A stretch of DNA of 23,512 nucleotides from Clostridia bacterium (GTDB lineage: Bacteria > Bacillota_A > Clostridia > Oscillospirales > CAG-272), in the NCBI GenBank assembly GCA_017935805.1, contig JAGBGV010000076.1:1-23512 (forward strand), in the 5' to 3' direction. This document shows, in pieces, positions 16,481 through 23,512 of the stretch. A model generated the notes under the pieces. That model saw nothing but the letters and a program-made list of their open reading frames with translations. It ran no database searches and was not told the DNA's origin. The translations under genes and the position numbers were made by a program. Position 1 is the first letter of the stretch. Each line of letters begins with the position of its first letter.

Positions 16481-16486
16481 AGTATC

Positions 16487-17923
16487 ATGAAAAATGATAA
16501 GAAACTCGTACAAGACATCACATCAATGGATGTGGATTTCGCTAAGTGGTACACAGATATCTGCAAGAAGGCAGACCTTGTTGACTACTCCAGCGTAAAA
16601 GGATGCATGATCATCCGTCCCTATGGATATGCAATCTGGGAAAACATTCAGAAGATCCTCGACACTCGTTTCAAGGAACTTGGCCACGAAAACGTGTATA
16701 TGCCTATGTTTATTCCCGAATCTCTTCTTCAGAAAGAAAAGGACCACGTTGAGGGATTTGCTCCCGAGGTTGCTTGGGTAACTCACGGTGGCAGCGAAAG
16801 ACTTACAGAAAAACTTTGCGTTCGTCCTACTTCAGAAACACTGTTCTGTGAGCACTACGCAAACATAATCCGTTCTTATCGCGATCTGCCGAAACTGTAT
16901 AATCAGTGGTGCTCCGTTGTAAGATGGGAGAAAACAACACGCCCCTTCCTTCGCAGCCGTGAATTCCTGTGGCAGGAAGGTCATACAATGCATGCTACCG
17001 CTGAAGAGGCTCGTGAAGAGACAATTCAGATGCTCAATGTGTATGCAGACTTCCATATCAACGATCTTGCGATCCCTGTAATTAAGGGTGTTAAGACTCC
17101 CTCCGATAAGTTTGCGGGTGCTGAAGACACTTACTGTATCGAAGCTATGATGCACGACGGCAAGGCTCTCCAGGCTGGTACATCTCATTATTTCGGTGAC
17201 GGATTTGCAAAGGCATTTGACATTCAGTTCACTGATAATGAAAATAAGCTCCGCTATCCTCATCAGACATCATGGGGTGTTACTACACGTATGATCGGCG
17301 GTATCATCATGACACACGGTGATGATAACGGTCTCGTTCTTCCCCCGGCAGTTGCTCCCATTCAGGTGGTCATTGTGCCTGTTGCAATGTTCAAGGAAGG
17401 TGTTATTGAAGCTAACACTGCACTTTACGATAGACTCAAGGACAAGTTCCGCGTTAAGCTTGATACAAGTGATAACAGCCCTGGATGGAAGTTCGCTGAA
17501 TACGAAATGAAGGGCGTGCCCGTAAGAATTGAAATGGGTCCTCGCGATATCGAAGCCGGTCAGTGCGTAATCGTAACACGTCACAACATGGAAAAGACAA
17601 TCGTATCTATCGACAATATCGAAGAAGTTGTTGCTCAGAAGCTCCAGGAAGTTCGCGACGGAATGTATGAAAAGGCACTTCAGAACCGCGAAAAGAAGAC
17701 ATATACCTGCACAACAATTGATGAGATCATCGAATCTATGAAGCAGGGCGACGGTCTTGTTAAGGCTATGTGGTGCGGCGACGAGGAATGTGAAGACAAG
17801 GTTAAAGAGCTTACCGGCGTTGGTTCACGTTGCATTCCTTTCGACCAGGAACAGATTTCCGATAAGTGCGTATGCTGTGGCAAACCTGCTAAACACATGC
17901 TCTATTGGGGTATCGCTTATTAA
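16487..17923 (+). CDS. proS: Prolyl-tRNA synthetase, archaeal/eukaryotic (short) type
   Basis: Class II aminoacyl-tRNA synthetase that charges tRNA-Pro. At 478 residues it is the short form without the YbaK-like editing insertion of the E. coli type. Motif 1 region: about 30-75 ([17 protein letters not shown]). Motif 2: [20 protein letters not shown] (about 147-166). [13 protein letters not shown], then [14 protein letters not shown] with the motif 3 arginine follow, then the anticodon-binding domain (about 285-400). The C-terminal domain has a zinc-site-like cysteine set (CGDEEC, then CVCCGK) and ends in YWGIAY, typical of this type. Its 30-bp gap to the SEDS gene indicates cotranscription. 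The start at 16487 has a GGAAAGG sequence upstream, at slightly long spacing. Confidence 0.96.
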   Translation: MKNDKKLVQDITSMDVDFAKWYTDICKKADLVDYSSVKGCMIIRPYGYAIWENIQKILDTRFKELGHENVYMPMFIPESLLQKEKDHVEGFAPEVAWVTHGGSERLTEKLCVRPTSETLFCEHYANIIRSYRDLPKLYNQWCSVVRWEKTTRPFLRSREFLWQEGHTMHATAEEAREETIQMLNVYADFHINDLAIPVIKGVKTPSDKFAGAEDTYCIEAMMHDGKALQAGTSHYFGDGFAKAFDIQFTDNENKLRYPHQTSWGVTTRMIGGIIMTHGDDNGLVLPPAVAPIQVVIVPVAMFKEGVIEANTALYDRLKDKFRVKLDTSDNSPGWKFAEYEMKGVPVRIEMGPRDIEAGQCVIVTRHNMEKTIVSIDNIEEVVAQKLQEVRDGMYEKALQNREKKTYTCTTIDEIIESMKQGDGLVKAMWCGDEECEDKVKELTGVGSRCIPFDQEQISDKCVCCGKPAKHMLYWGIAY

Positions 17924-17953
17924 TATTAATTAATCTAATACAAGGAGGATAAC

Positions 17954-19072
17954 ATGAGAGAGTTTTCTATCAGTAACCGAGAAAAGTTGCGACGGATCGA
18001 CCCTGTTATCCTTCTTTGCGTTCTCGGCATGAATATACTGAGTATTATAACCCTTGCTTCTGCTGCTGACGAGTACGGCACATGGTATGTTAAGGTTCAG
18101 TGCCTTGCCTCTGTTATCAGCATCATGGTAATGTTTGTTATCACATTTATCGACTATGATGCTCTGATTCAAAAGCTCAAATTTGCATTCTTTGCTGCTT
18201 CAATATTGTTAATTATTATTGTAAAAATTTGGGGCACAGGAAGCAACGGAAACGAAAACTGGATCTCGATCGGAAACCTGTCTATTCAGCCTACAGAGTT
18301 TGTAAAGGTGACGTTCATGATAACATTCGCCTTGCACCTGGACAAGGTGAAGGACAAGATCAATCACCCTTGGTCAATTGCTCAGCTTGCCATTCATGCA
18401 GGATTGATAATCGGCATGGTACTTTGGCAAGGCGACATGGGTATGGCACTCGTGTACATAGCAATAATGGCATTTATGTTGTTTGGCGCGGGTGTGTCTC
18501 TTTGGTACTTCGGCGGCGTTTTAGCTTCTGCTTTAATTGTTTCGCCGTTTATTTGGTCGGTTTTGACTGAAAAGCAGCAAATGCGAATATTGGCAGGCTT
18601 TAATCCGGAGCTTGATCCGTCAGGCGCAGGTTGGCAGGCGATACTCAGCCGTAATGCCATTATTGCAGGTGGATTCCGAGGAGCAGGCTTCTCCGGAGGT
18701 ACACAGTACGGTAATCTCTGGGGCGGTCAGTCAGACTTTTTGTTCTCGGTTCTTGCAGAGAAATTTGGATTTCTCGGAACTCTGCTGTACATTGTGCTGA
18801 TTACAGTGTTGATTATTAGGATTCTGTTGTTGGCGCGACAGACGAGAAAGAAATATGCTTCGTTTATCTGTATCGGAATTGCTGGTATGCTTATAGCGCA
18901 GACTGTTGAGAATATCGGGATGTGCCTTGCGCTTCTGCCTGTAGTCGGAATTACGCTTCCGTTCTTCTCATACGGTGCCTCATCTATTCTGTCTATGTAT
19001 ATCTGTGTGGGGATATTACAAAGCATTTGTACCCACAATAAGAAATACTATTTTGAGAGAGAAAACGAATAA
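17954..19072 (+). CDS. SEDS-family peptidoglycan polymerase (FtsW/RodA/SpoVE)
   Basis: A 372-residue polytopic membrane protein of the SEDS family, the glycosyltransferases that polymerise lipid II with a partner class B PBP in elongation (RodA), division (FtsW) or spore cortex synthesis (SpoVE). About nine to ten membrane helices. Conserved features: GNENWISIGNLSIQPTEF (the NRW and PSE-like region, about 97-114), WQGDMGMALVY, the loop with the putative catalytic Asp in GGQSDFLFSVLAE (about 257-269), and the C-terminal LPFFSYGASS (usually YGGSS, here YGAS). The segment before the catalytic loop (GGTQYGNLWGGQ) is shorter than in RodA or FtsW. Which subfamily it belongs to cannot be told; no PBP gene is adjacent. 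AGGAGG 6 nt before ATG. Confidence 0.93.
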   Translation: MREFSISNREKLRRIDPVILLCVLGMNILSIITLASAADEYGTWYVKVQCLASVISIMVMFVITFIDYDALIQKLKFAFFAASILLIIIVKIWGTGSNGNENWISIGNLSIQPTEFVKVTFMITFALHLDKVKDKINHPWSIAQLAIHAGLIIGMVLWQGDMGMALVYIAIMAFMLFGAGVSLWYFGGVLASALIVSPFIWSVLTEKQQMRILAGFNPELDPSGAGWQAILSRNAIIAGGFRGAGFSGGTQYGNLWGGQSDFLFSVLAEKFGFLGTLLYIVLITVLIIRILLLARQTRKKYASFICIGIAGMLIAQTVENIGMCLALLPVVGITLPFFSYGASSILSMYICVGILQSICTHNKKYYFERENE

Positions 19073-19078
19073 TTTATT

Positions 19079-19117
19079 GGGATCTTTCCGAATTAATGTC
19101 GGAGAGGTCCTATTTTC
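19079..19117 (+). terminator. Terminator after the SEDS gene
   Basis: Bases 19080-19091 pair with 19099-19110 (12 bp, two G-T wobbles) around a 7-nt loop; TATTTT follows. Ends the pcrA-proS-SEDS run. Confidence 0.8.
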
Positions 19118-19174
19118 ATCCAGTTAATGTATGTGTAACTGTTTTTCCTGCCTCCGATTCCATTATTTTAGGGG

Positions 19175-19203
19175 TTACATTTTTGACGGTACGGCATTAT
19201 AAT
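19175..19203 (+). promoter_or_regulatory. Candidate promoter for the MecA-like gene
   Basis: A perfect TATAAT at 19198-19203 lies 32 bp before the start codon. The best -35 at 17-nt spacing is only TTACAT (19175-19180); a better hexamer, TTGACG (19183-19188), is too close (9 nt). It may need an activator. TGTAAC (19134-19139) and GTTACA (19174-19179) form an inverted repeat upstream of it. Confidence 0.4.
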
Positions 19204-19235
19204 GTTAGTGTATCGAATCAGAAGGTGGAACACAT

Positions 19236-19787
19236 ATGGAACTAATCATAATTAGCGAATCAAAATTCAAGCTCATGCTGACATCTTCAGACATGGCTTC
19301 ATATACAGGCAACACAAAAGAAATGTTGCGCGAGATAATTAATGATGTGCAGACAAAATGCGGCTATTCGCCTATATCCGGACGTGTGTTTGTTCAGATG
19401 TATCCCTCAAAAGAGGGCGGTTGCGAGCTCTTTGTAACAAAACTCGAGCATCATAACAATATCTCAATGCGTGGTGGTGAAGAACGCACGCTGGCAGAAT
19501 ACAAGAAATACATACCGCAAGAGAGAAGAATCATTTATTCATTCGAAACGATGAGTTACCTGCTTGGGTGTTGTTTGGGACTGTCTCAAATAGGGTATAC
19601 AGGAACGAGCGCAGCCTATGTAGACAGAAGCAGACAGAACTATTACTTGATGCTTGACAGTGAAACACATATTGCAAGCGAAAACATGGGAAGCTTGTGC
19701 CCGGGATATACATATTACTATATTAACGAACACTGTGACGTTATCTGCAGTGACGGTGCTGCCGAAATACTTGGAAAACTTGCGTAA
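19236..19787 (+). CDS. MecA-like adaptor protein
   Basis: A 183-residue cytosolic protein with the two-part layout of MecA, the adaptor that feeds substrates to ClpC-ClpP and activates ClpC. The N-terminal domain (1-72) has MELIIISESKFKLMLTSSDM, a REIINDVQTKCGY helix and FVQMYPSKEGGCELFVT (52-68), like the substrate-binding domain of Clostridia MecA proteins. A short linker (73-97) leads to the C-terminal domain (98-183): IIYSFETMSYLLGCC, GYTGTSAAYVD and NYYLMLDSE, corresponding to the ClpC-binding domain. In Bacillus MecA targets ComK; in this organism the client is unknown and would differ. RBS AAGGTGG about 8 nt before the ATG. Function by family; the sequence is divergent, so the call is moderately sure. 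Confidence 0.72.
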   Translation: MELIIISESKFKLMLTSSDMASYTGNTKEMLREIINDVQTKCGYSPISGRVFVQMYPSKEGGCELFVTKLEHHNNISMRGGEERTLAEYKKYIPQERRIIYSFETMSYLLGCCLGLSQIGYTGTSAAYVDRSRQNYYLMLDSETHIASENMGSLCPGYTYYYINEHCDVICSDGAAEILGKLA

Positions 19788-19803
19788 TATTAATAAAATA
19801 ATG

Positions 19804-19832
19804 TTGATATATCCGCCATGTCATGGTATTAT
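19804..19832 (+). promoter_or_regulatory. Promoter for the LRR gene, with palindrome in the spacer
   Basis: TTGATA (19804-19809), 17-nt spacer, TATTAT (19827-19832), with TGG before it as an extended -10. The spacer holds CCATGTCATGG (19816-19826), a 5-bp palindrome around one T, which could be an operator. A CDS starts 34 bp downstream of the -10. Confidence 0.6.
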
Positions 19833-19865
19833 ATACTTGATAATAATTGACGGACGGACGTATTA

Positions 19866-21389
19866 ATGTTAGATAATCATAATAATAAAACTGTCAGCCG
19901 ACGTGAAACCAACACATGGATTCCCGGGTGTCCGGTACAAATAAAAGAAGTATCGCTGGTGCTTTTGGATGAGAAGCTGTATACAACTGCAAAAGCATCA
20001 CCGTGTACAGATGAGCCAATATCGCACTATGTAGCAGATATTATATACTACAATCAAAGACGCGAGGAAATCGGACAAAGCGATAATGTAAGGTTAGACC
20101 TAAAAGGATCCGTTGAGGCTGAATTCAGCGATGCTGCATATGCTGAAGCTGTTGTTAGATCAGTTTATTTTGCAGACGGAACTCTTTGGGAAGCTGCTCC
20201 CGAATCGGTTGCTAACACGCTTCCGGAGCAAGAGGTAATTTGGCAGACTGACCCGCTGTATAATGTGATAATAAAAGTTACACAAGGCGTTGTTAACGCA
20301 AAATATTTTCCGGACAAATTAGAGGATGGCTGGCGATGCGCATGTGGTCAGATCAATATACATAAATCAAATGATTGCGGCGCTTGCGGTTGTTCTCGTG
20401 AGTGGCTTACGAAAGTATTTGATAGAAATTATCTTGAAAGCCAAAAAACAGCCGTTGAAGAGGGTAGAAAGCCGGAACAGGTGAAAATTGTAAAGAAGAA
20501 GGAAGCTGAAAAGCTTGTTTCTGACAAAGCAAAGTTTACGATAATCGTTTCAGCTTTATTGCTTGTAGTTATAATTACACTTTTGACAATCTTTTATCTA
20601 ATTCCTCAAAGCAAATACAACACAGCGTCTGAACTTGCAACCCGTAGTGAGTACGATAAAGCAATCGACATCCTTCATGACCTTGGAAATTTTAAGAACT
20701 CCAAAGAGCTTGCTGAGCGTTTCACATATGAGAAGTATGCGGAGCTTACAGGAATATACGATCTGTACATTACCACCACAGACAAAGAGCCTTGGTTTGA
20801 GATTAATGAAAGCGGTACTCTTGAATTCATCTCTACAAAGTACACAGGATCTTGGGATGGCTTCAAAATTCCTCATGTTGTTAATGGAATAGTAGCAACC
20901 AAACTTGCTAAAAACTTTTGCATTAACTGTTCGGAGTTAACAGAAATCATCATCCCCGACACCGTCGAGATAATAGGTGATCAAGCCTTTCTTAATTGCG
21001 CATCACTTACAAAAATTGTATTCGGCAAAAATGTTCATACAATTGAGCAAAGAGCATTCATAGATTGCGAGTCATTGGAGGAAATTGTTATCCCGGATAC
21101 GGTTGTTAACCTCGGACAGCGTGCTTTTAACAATTGCAAAAAGCTAAAATCCATTACTCTTGGCAGTGGCATAAAGGAAATAGGACCGTATACCTTTAGC
21201 AACTGCACTTCTCTTGAAGAAATTATTATTAATACTTCTTTAAGCTCAATTGGAGACTATGCTTTTAGCGGATGTGATTCATTAGCAAGAATTGTCTGCT
21301 CTGCTGATGCCTCCGAGTGGACAGCTCCTGACGTCGGAGAGGGTAACGAAGTCTGGAATGACATTCAGATCATCTTCCAAGACAACTAA
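19866..21389 (+). CDS. Membrane protein with zinc ribbon and BspA-type leucine-rich repeats
   Basis: A 507-residue modular protein. Residues 15-115 form an N-terminal beta-sandwich-like domain (WIPGCPVQIKEVSLVLLDEK). A single zinc ribbon (156-177) follows: W156, C158, C160, C171, C174, in a W-x-C-x-C-G...N...C-x-x-C-G pattern close to RanBP2-type fingers. A charged linker (200-223) leads to a membrane helix (224-245), so the N-terminal half is predicted to be cytosolic. Outside lies a TPR-like stretch (250-290), then six or so BspA-type 23-residue repeats (about 335-480) with the IxIPxxVxxIGxxAFxxC pattern. Such repeats often bind proteins or surface ligands. It could link a cytosolic zinc-ribbon domain to extracellular recognition; this is inference. 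The RBS is weak. Confidence 0.85.
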   Translation: MLDNHNNKTVSRRETNTWIPGCPVQIKEVSLVLLDEKLYTTAKASPCTDEPISHYVADIIYYNQRREEIGQSDNVRLDLKGSVEAEFSDAAYAEAVVRSVYFADGTLWEAAPESVANTLPEQEVIWQTDPLYNVIIKVTQGVVNAKYFPDKLEDGWRCACGQINIHKSNDCGACGCSREWLTKVFDRNYLESQKTAVEEGRKPEQVKIVKKKEAEKLVSDKAKFTIIVSALLLVVIITLLTIFYLIPQSKYNTASELATRSEYDKAIDILHDLGNFKNSKELAERFTYEKYAELTGIYDLYITTTDKEPWFEINESGTLEFISTKYTGSWDGFKIPHVVNGIVATKLAKNFCINCSELTEIIIPDTVEIIGDQAFLNCASLTKIVFGKNVHTIEQRAFIDCESLEEIVIPDTVVNLGQRAFNNCKKLKSITLGSGIKEIGPYTFSNCTSLEEIIINTSLSSIGDYAFSGCDSLARIVCSADASEWTAPDVGEGNEVWNDIQIIFQDN

Positions 21390-21394
21390 AAATC

Positions 21395-21424
21395 AAGCAC
21401 TCGTGATGTCATGAGTGCTTTTAT
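21395..21424 (+). terminator. Terminator after the LRR gene
   Basis: AAGCACTCGTG (21395-21405) pairs with CATGAGTGCTT (21410-21420) over 11 bp with one G-T wobble and a 4-nt loop; a T-rich run follows. Confidence 0.9.
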
Positions 21425-21440
21425 TATTTGTGCATCTTTA

Positions 21441-21468
21441 TTGACACGGCAGTAAAAAATGGTATAAT
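21441..21468 (+). promoter_or_regulatory. Sigma-A promoter for the two-component operon
   Basis: TTGACA (21441-21446), 16-nt spacer ending TGG (extended -10), TATAAT (21463-21468). Leader of about 110 nt before the response regulator. Near-consensus throughout. Confidence 0.85.
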
Positions 21469-21487
21469 TATATTTGTTGGTAAGACG

Positions 21488-21515
21488 CTAAATTTTCAAT
21501 AATTGTTGAACTTAG
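21488..21515 (+). repeat. Inverted repeat in the regulator's 5' leader
   Basis: TTCAA (21495-21499) and TTGAA (21506-21510) flank six bases; outside them CTAA (21488-21491) faces TTAG (21512-21515). Placed about 20 bp downstream of the -10. It could be a response-regulator operator or an RNA hairpin; either is unproven. Confidence 0.4.
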
Positions 21516-21582
21516 TTTTATATAAACTTGAGAATAATAAGCTAAAATAGTAGAAAATTGGAGAGACTATAAGGAGTACAGT

Positions 21583-22254
21583 ATGTTTAAGATATTGATA
21601 GCTGAAGACGATAAAGAACTGCTTCAATTATTTCGACATGTGCTGATAAAGAATGGCTATTCTGTTACAGGAGTTAAGAACGGTGCAGAGGCGCTTGACG
21701 AGCTTGAAAGCGGGTACTATGATCTAATTATCTCTGATATAATGATGCCTGAGGTGGACGGCTATGAGCTTGTTCGCTCGCTTCGGGCTGCGGGAAACAA
21801 CACTCCTGTTATGATGATCACAGCTAAGGATGCCTTTGACGACATGAGGCTTGGTTTTGTTGCCGGTAGTGATGATTATATGGTTAAGCCCGTTAATGTA
21901 AACGAAATGGTTCTCCGTGTGAGCGCACTTTTGAGAAGAGCACAAATGGCAAATGAGCGCAGGCAAGTCATCGGAGATACTGTTATGGAGTGTGACTCAC
22001 TTACGGTAACAACAGCGGGAGAAAGCTTCGTGTTGCCGCAAAAAGAATTTATGCTTTTGTATAAGATGTCATCGTATCCCGGGAAAATATTTACTCGGCA
22101 GCAGTTGATGGATGATATCTGGGGGTACGAATCCGACAGCGATACCCATACTGTTGACGTTCATATCGGTAGACTGCGCGACAGGTTCCGCGATAATAAA
22201 GATTTCAAAATCGTTACTATTCGCGGACTCGGTTACAAGGTGGTAAAGCTATGA
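21583..22254 (+). CDS. OmpR/PhoB-family response regulator
   Basis: Transcription regulator of 223 residues. The receiver domain (about 1-118) has the acidic pair D9/D10, phosphorylation site D52 in IISDIMMPEVDG, a conserved Thr in MMITAKD and the MVKP lysine. The winged-helix DNA-binding domain (about 128-223) ends with the usual HTVDVHIGRLRDRF and VTIRGLGYKV motifs. Phosphorylated D52 should promote dimerisation on direct or inverted repeats. RBS AAGGAG about 8 nt before ATG. The histidine kinase gene overlaps it by 4 nt (ATGA), so they form one cognate pair. Its targets may include the ABC-type gene just downstream, which has a triple half-site repeat before it; that is inference. Confidence 0.95.
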   Translation: MFKILIAEDDKELLQLFRHVLIKNGYSVTGVKNGAEALDELESGYYDLIISDIMMPEVDGYELVRSLRAAGNNTPVMMITAKDAFDDMRLGFVAGSDDYMVKPVNVNEMVLRVSALLRRAQMANERRQVIGDTVMECDSLTVTTAGESFVLPQKEFMLLYKMSSYPGKIFTRQQLMDDIWGYESDSDTHTVDVHIGRLRDRFRDNKDFKIVTIRGLGYKVVKL

Positions 22255-23291
22255 AACGGCTAAAGAAATGGACACACAGCATCCACTTTTACTTTACCTT
22301 AATTACAATGCTGGAGATAACTGTCACAGTTATTGCAGCAGCGCTTATTGATGAGCTTGTCAGAAAAATACTTGGTTTTGATATTACCATACCATCAGTC
22401 TTATGGTTGCCTCTCATCAGTATCATTATAGGATCTGCACTTGCTACGGCAATGAACTATATTTTCTTTGCACCTGTGACACGGCTCGGCAAGGCGATGA
22501 ATAACGTGGCAAAAGGCGAGTTTGGGGTAACTGTTGAAACAAAGACCAAGATACGTGAGATTAAAGATTTATACAACAGCTTCAACCTTATGACTAAAGA
22601 GCTTGCCAACACAGAGGTTTTACAAACTGATTTTGTGTCAAATGTATCTCACGAGTTCAAGACTCCAATAAATGCTATAGAGGGCTACGCAACACTTCTG
22701 CAGGATGGCACCCTCGCCGAATCCGATAAGAATATATATGTGGATAAGATTCTGCTTAACACAAAAAGACTATCTGAGCTTGTTGGCAATATTTTGCTCC
22801 TTTCGAAGTTAGATAATAGCTCTATCCCCTCAAAGCAAGAAAAATATCGTCTGGACGAGCAGATTCGCCAGTCAATACTATTACTTGAGCCAAAATGGGA
22901 ACAGAAGGATATTACATTTGATCTGGAGCTTGACGAAGTTGAATATTACGGAAACGAAAGTCTCATGCATCATGTATGGACAAACTTAATCGATAACGCT
23001 ATAAAATTCAGCCCTGTCGAGGGTGATATCAGTATCAGCTTGAAATCTGATAACTCGAAAATATACATAACAGTAGAAGATTGCGGTGCCGGAATTCCAG
23101 ATGATAAAATCAACAACATATTCGACAGATTTTATCAGGTTGACAGCTCACACAAGGAAGAGGGTAACGGACTTGGTCTTGCGCTTGTGAAACGCATTTT
23201 AGATAATTGCTGCGGCACCGTTCAGGCATCTAACAGAGATTGCGGCGGTTGCAGGTTGTTTGTAACACTTGAGCGCCAATTATTTAAATAA
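22251..23291 (+). CDS. Sensor histidine kinase with a short extracytoplasmic loop
   Basis: A 346-residue membrane histidine kinase. Two membrane helices at about 14-33 and 49-73 are joined by only some 15 residues, so there is no sizeable extracellular sensor domain. A HAMP-like region (about 74-120) leads to the HisKA helix with the phospho-acceptor H134 in SNVSHEFKTPINAIEGY, then the HATPase domain with N box (NLIDNAIKFS), G1 box (EDCGAGIP), F box (IFDRFYQVD) and G2 box (GNGLGLALVKRIL). It should phosphorylate the regulator encoded just upstream; the genes overlap by 4 nt. Short-loop kinases are often intramembrane sensors that read out a partner ABC transporter, and such a gene begins 151 bp downstream. 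Confidence 0.95.
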   Translation: MKRLKKWTHSIHFYFTLITMLEITVTVIAAALIDELVRKILGFDITIPSVLWLPLISIIIGSALATAMNYIFFAPVTRLGKAMNNVAKGEFGVTVETKTKIREIKDLYNSFNLMTKELANTEVLQTDFVSNVSHEFKTPINAIEGYATLLQDGTLAESDKNIYVDKILLNTKRLSELVGNILLLSKLDNSSIPSKQEKYRLDEQIRQSILLLEPKWEQKDITFDLELDEVEYYGNESLMHHVWTNLIDNAIKFSPVEGDISISLKSDNSKIYITVEDCGAGIPDDKINNIFDRFYQVDSSHKEEGNGLGLALVKRILDNCCGTVQASNRDCGGCRLFVTLERQLFK

Positions 23292-23329
23292 ATTCACGTT
23301 AATAACATAGTTTTCTAATGAAATATTAA

Positions 23330-23358
23330 TTGAAATCTGTAATTCATGGTGATATAAT
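23330..23358 (+). promoter_or_regulatory. Sigma-A promoter for the ABC ATPase gene
   Basis: TTGAAA (23330-23335), 17-nt spacer ending TGA (extended -10), TATAAT (23353-23358). The predicted transcript has a leader of about 78 nt that contains the TTACATT repeats. So the ABC gene is independently controlled from the kinase gene. Confidence 0.85.
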
Positions 23359-23406
23359 AGATGAGCTACTATAAAATAGGAGAATTATATAGTATAGTCT
23401 GTTAAT

Positions 23407-23428
23407 TTACATTAAATGTAATTACATT
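23407..23428. repeat. Three-half-site TTACATT repeat upstream of the ABC gene
   Basis: TTACATT (23407-23413), one A, AATGTAA (23415-23421), then TTACATT again (23422-23428). The first two make a perfect 7-bp inverted repeat, the first and third a direct repeat with a 15-nt period. Lies downstream of the promoter and about 15 nt before the ABC start codon, which fits a repressor operator or an RNA hairpin near the RBS. Confidence 0.6.
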
Positions 23429-23442
23429 TTGAAAGGATATAT

Positions 23443-23512
23443 ATGCTCGAATTAAAAAGTATCACTAAAGATTACCCGATTGGTGACGGCGTTGTTAACG
23501 CTCTGAAAGGGA
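23443..23512 (+). CDS. ABC transporter ATP-binding protein, N-terminal fragment
   Basis: First 23 codons of a gene that leaves the window. The start reads MLELKSITKDYPIGDGVVNA, then LKG: the usual N-terminus of MacB/LolD/FtsE-type ABC ATPases, with an aromatic A-loop position (Y11) and the V-x-A-L-KG strand just before Walker A. Walker A itself is off the edge. GAAAGG (23431-23436) is 6 nt before the ATG. Such ATPases usually pair with a MacB/FtsX-type permease gene, expected immediately to the right, and serve in peptide or antibiotic export, lipoprotein handling or cell-wall hydrolase control. Placed behind a two-component system, a role in envelope stress or peptide resistance is likely but not shown. 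Confidence 0.85.
   Translation, partial: MLELKSITKDYPIGDGVVNALKG

Noticed and set aside
16416..16486. T-box riboswitch before proS
   Set aside because: Only 71 nt separate pcrA and proS, too short for a T-box leader, and no T-box sequence is visible.
23368..23393. ACTATA/TATAGT repeat in the ABC leader and an AGGAG at about 23378 as a leader-peptide RBS
   Set aside because: No start codon at proper spacing after the AGGAG, and the repeat is short and AT-only.
1..23512. CRISPR array, prophage, IS element, tRNA or rRNA
   Set aside because: No regularly spaced direct repeats, transposase, integrase, structural phage genes or tRNA cloverleaf sequences were seen on reading both strands.

Overview
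The window looks like core chromosome of a spore-forming-lineage Clostridia bacterium, most likely Oscillospirales (Ruminococcaceae-like). This rests on recall of protein families, not on a search. The pointers are a divergent topoisomerase subunit A, a PcrA helicase with a clade-like insertion in domain 1A, a eukaryote/archaeal-type ProRS, a SpoIID-domain protein, a DUF6323/DUF6179 pair and a TSCPD protein. Base composition is moderate, ribosome binding sites are strong, and several promoters are near-consensus sigma-A. I see no phage, IS element, CRISPR, tRNA or rRNA.

Layout. 1-162 is the tail of an M18 aminopeptidase, closed by a hairpin terminator. 265-5310 is a co-directional run: prfA (release factor 1), a Sua5-type threonylcarbamoyl-AMP synthase, a type II topoisomerase A subunit and a YdcF/SanA-like membrane protein. 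5381-8145 is a separate unit with a consensus promoter, holding a small exported protein and a large SpoIID-domain protein whose likely TTG start lies inside the first gene; it ends in a bidirectional terminator. On the minus strand, 10196-8173 is a three-gene unit: a DUF1700-like membrane protein, a DUF4097-like beta-repeat protein and a TSCPD protein.

10367-11107 is trmB. 11124-12548 is the DUF6323/DUF6179-like pair behind a promoter with perfect -35, -10 and extended -10 elements; its 3' end overlaps a convergent AGCS-family sodium:amino-acid symporter (13836-12499) by 50 bp. 13938-19117 holds pcrA, proS and a SEDS (FtsW/RodA/SpoVE) protein, closed by a terminator. 19236-21422 holds a MecA-like adaptor and an LRR/zinc-ribbon membrane protein. 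21441-23512 holds an OmpR-family regulator and its histidine kinase, then the first codons of a MacB/FtsE-type ABC ATPase behind its own promoter and a three-half-site repeat.

The genes mostly serve translation (RF1, t6A and m7G46 tRNA modification, ProRS), DNA topology and repair, and the cell envelope or sporulation. The least described parts are the exported protein/SpoIID pair, the DUF6323/DUF6179 pair, and the two-component/ABC module at the right edge. No intergenic stretch exceeds 300 bp.
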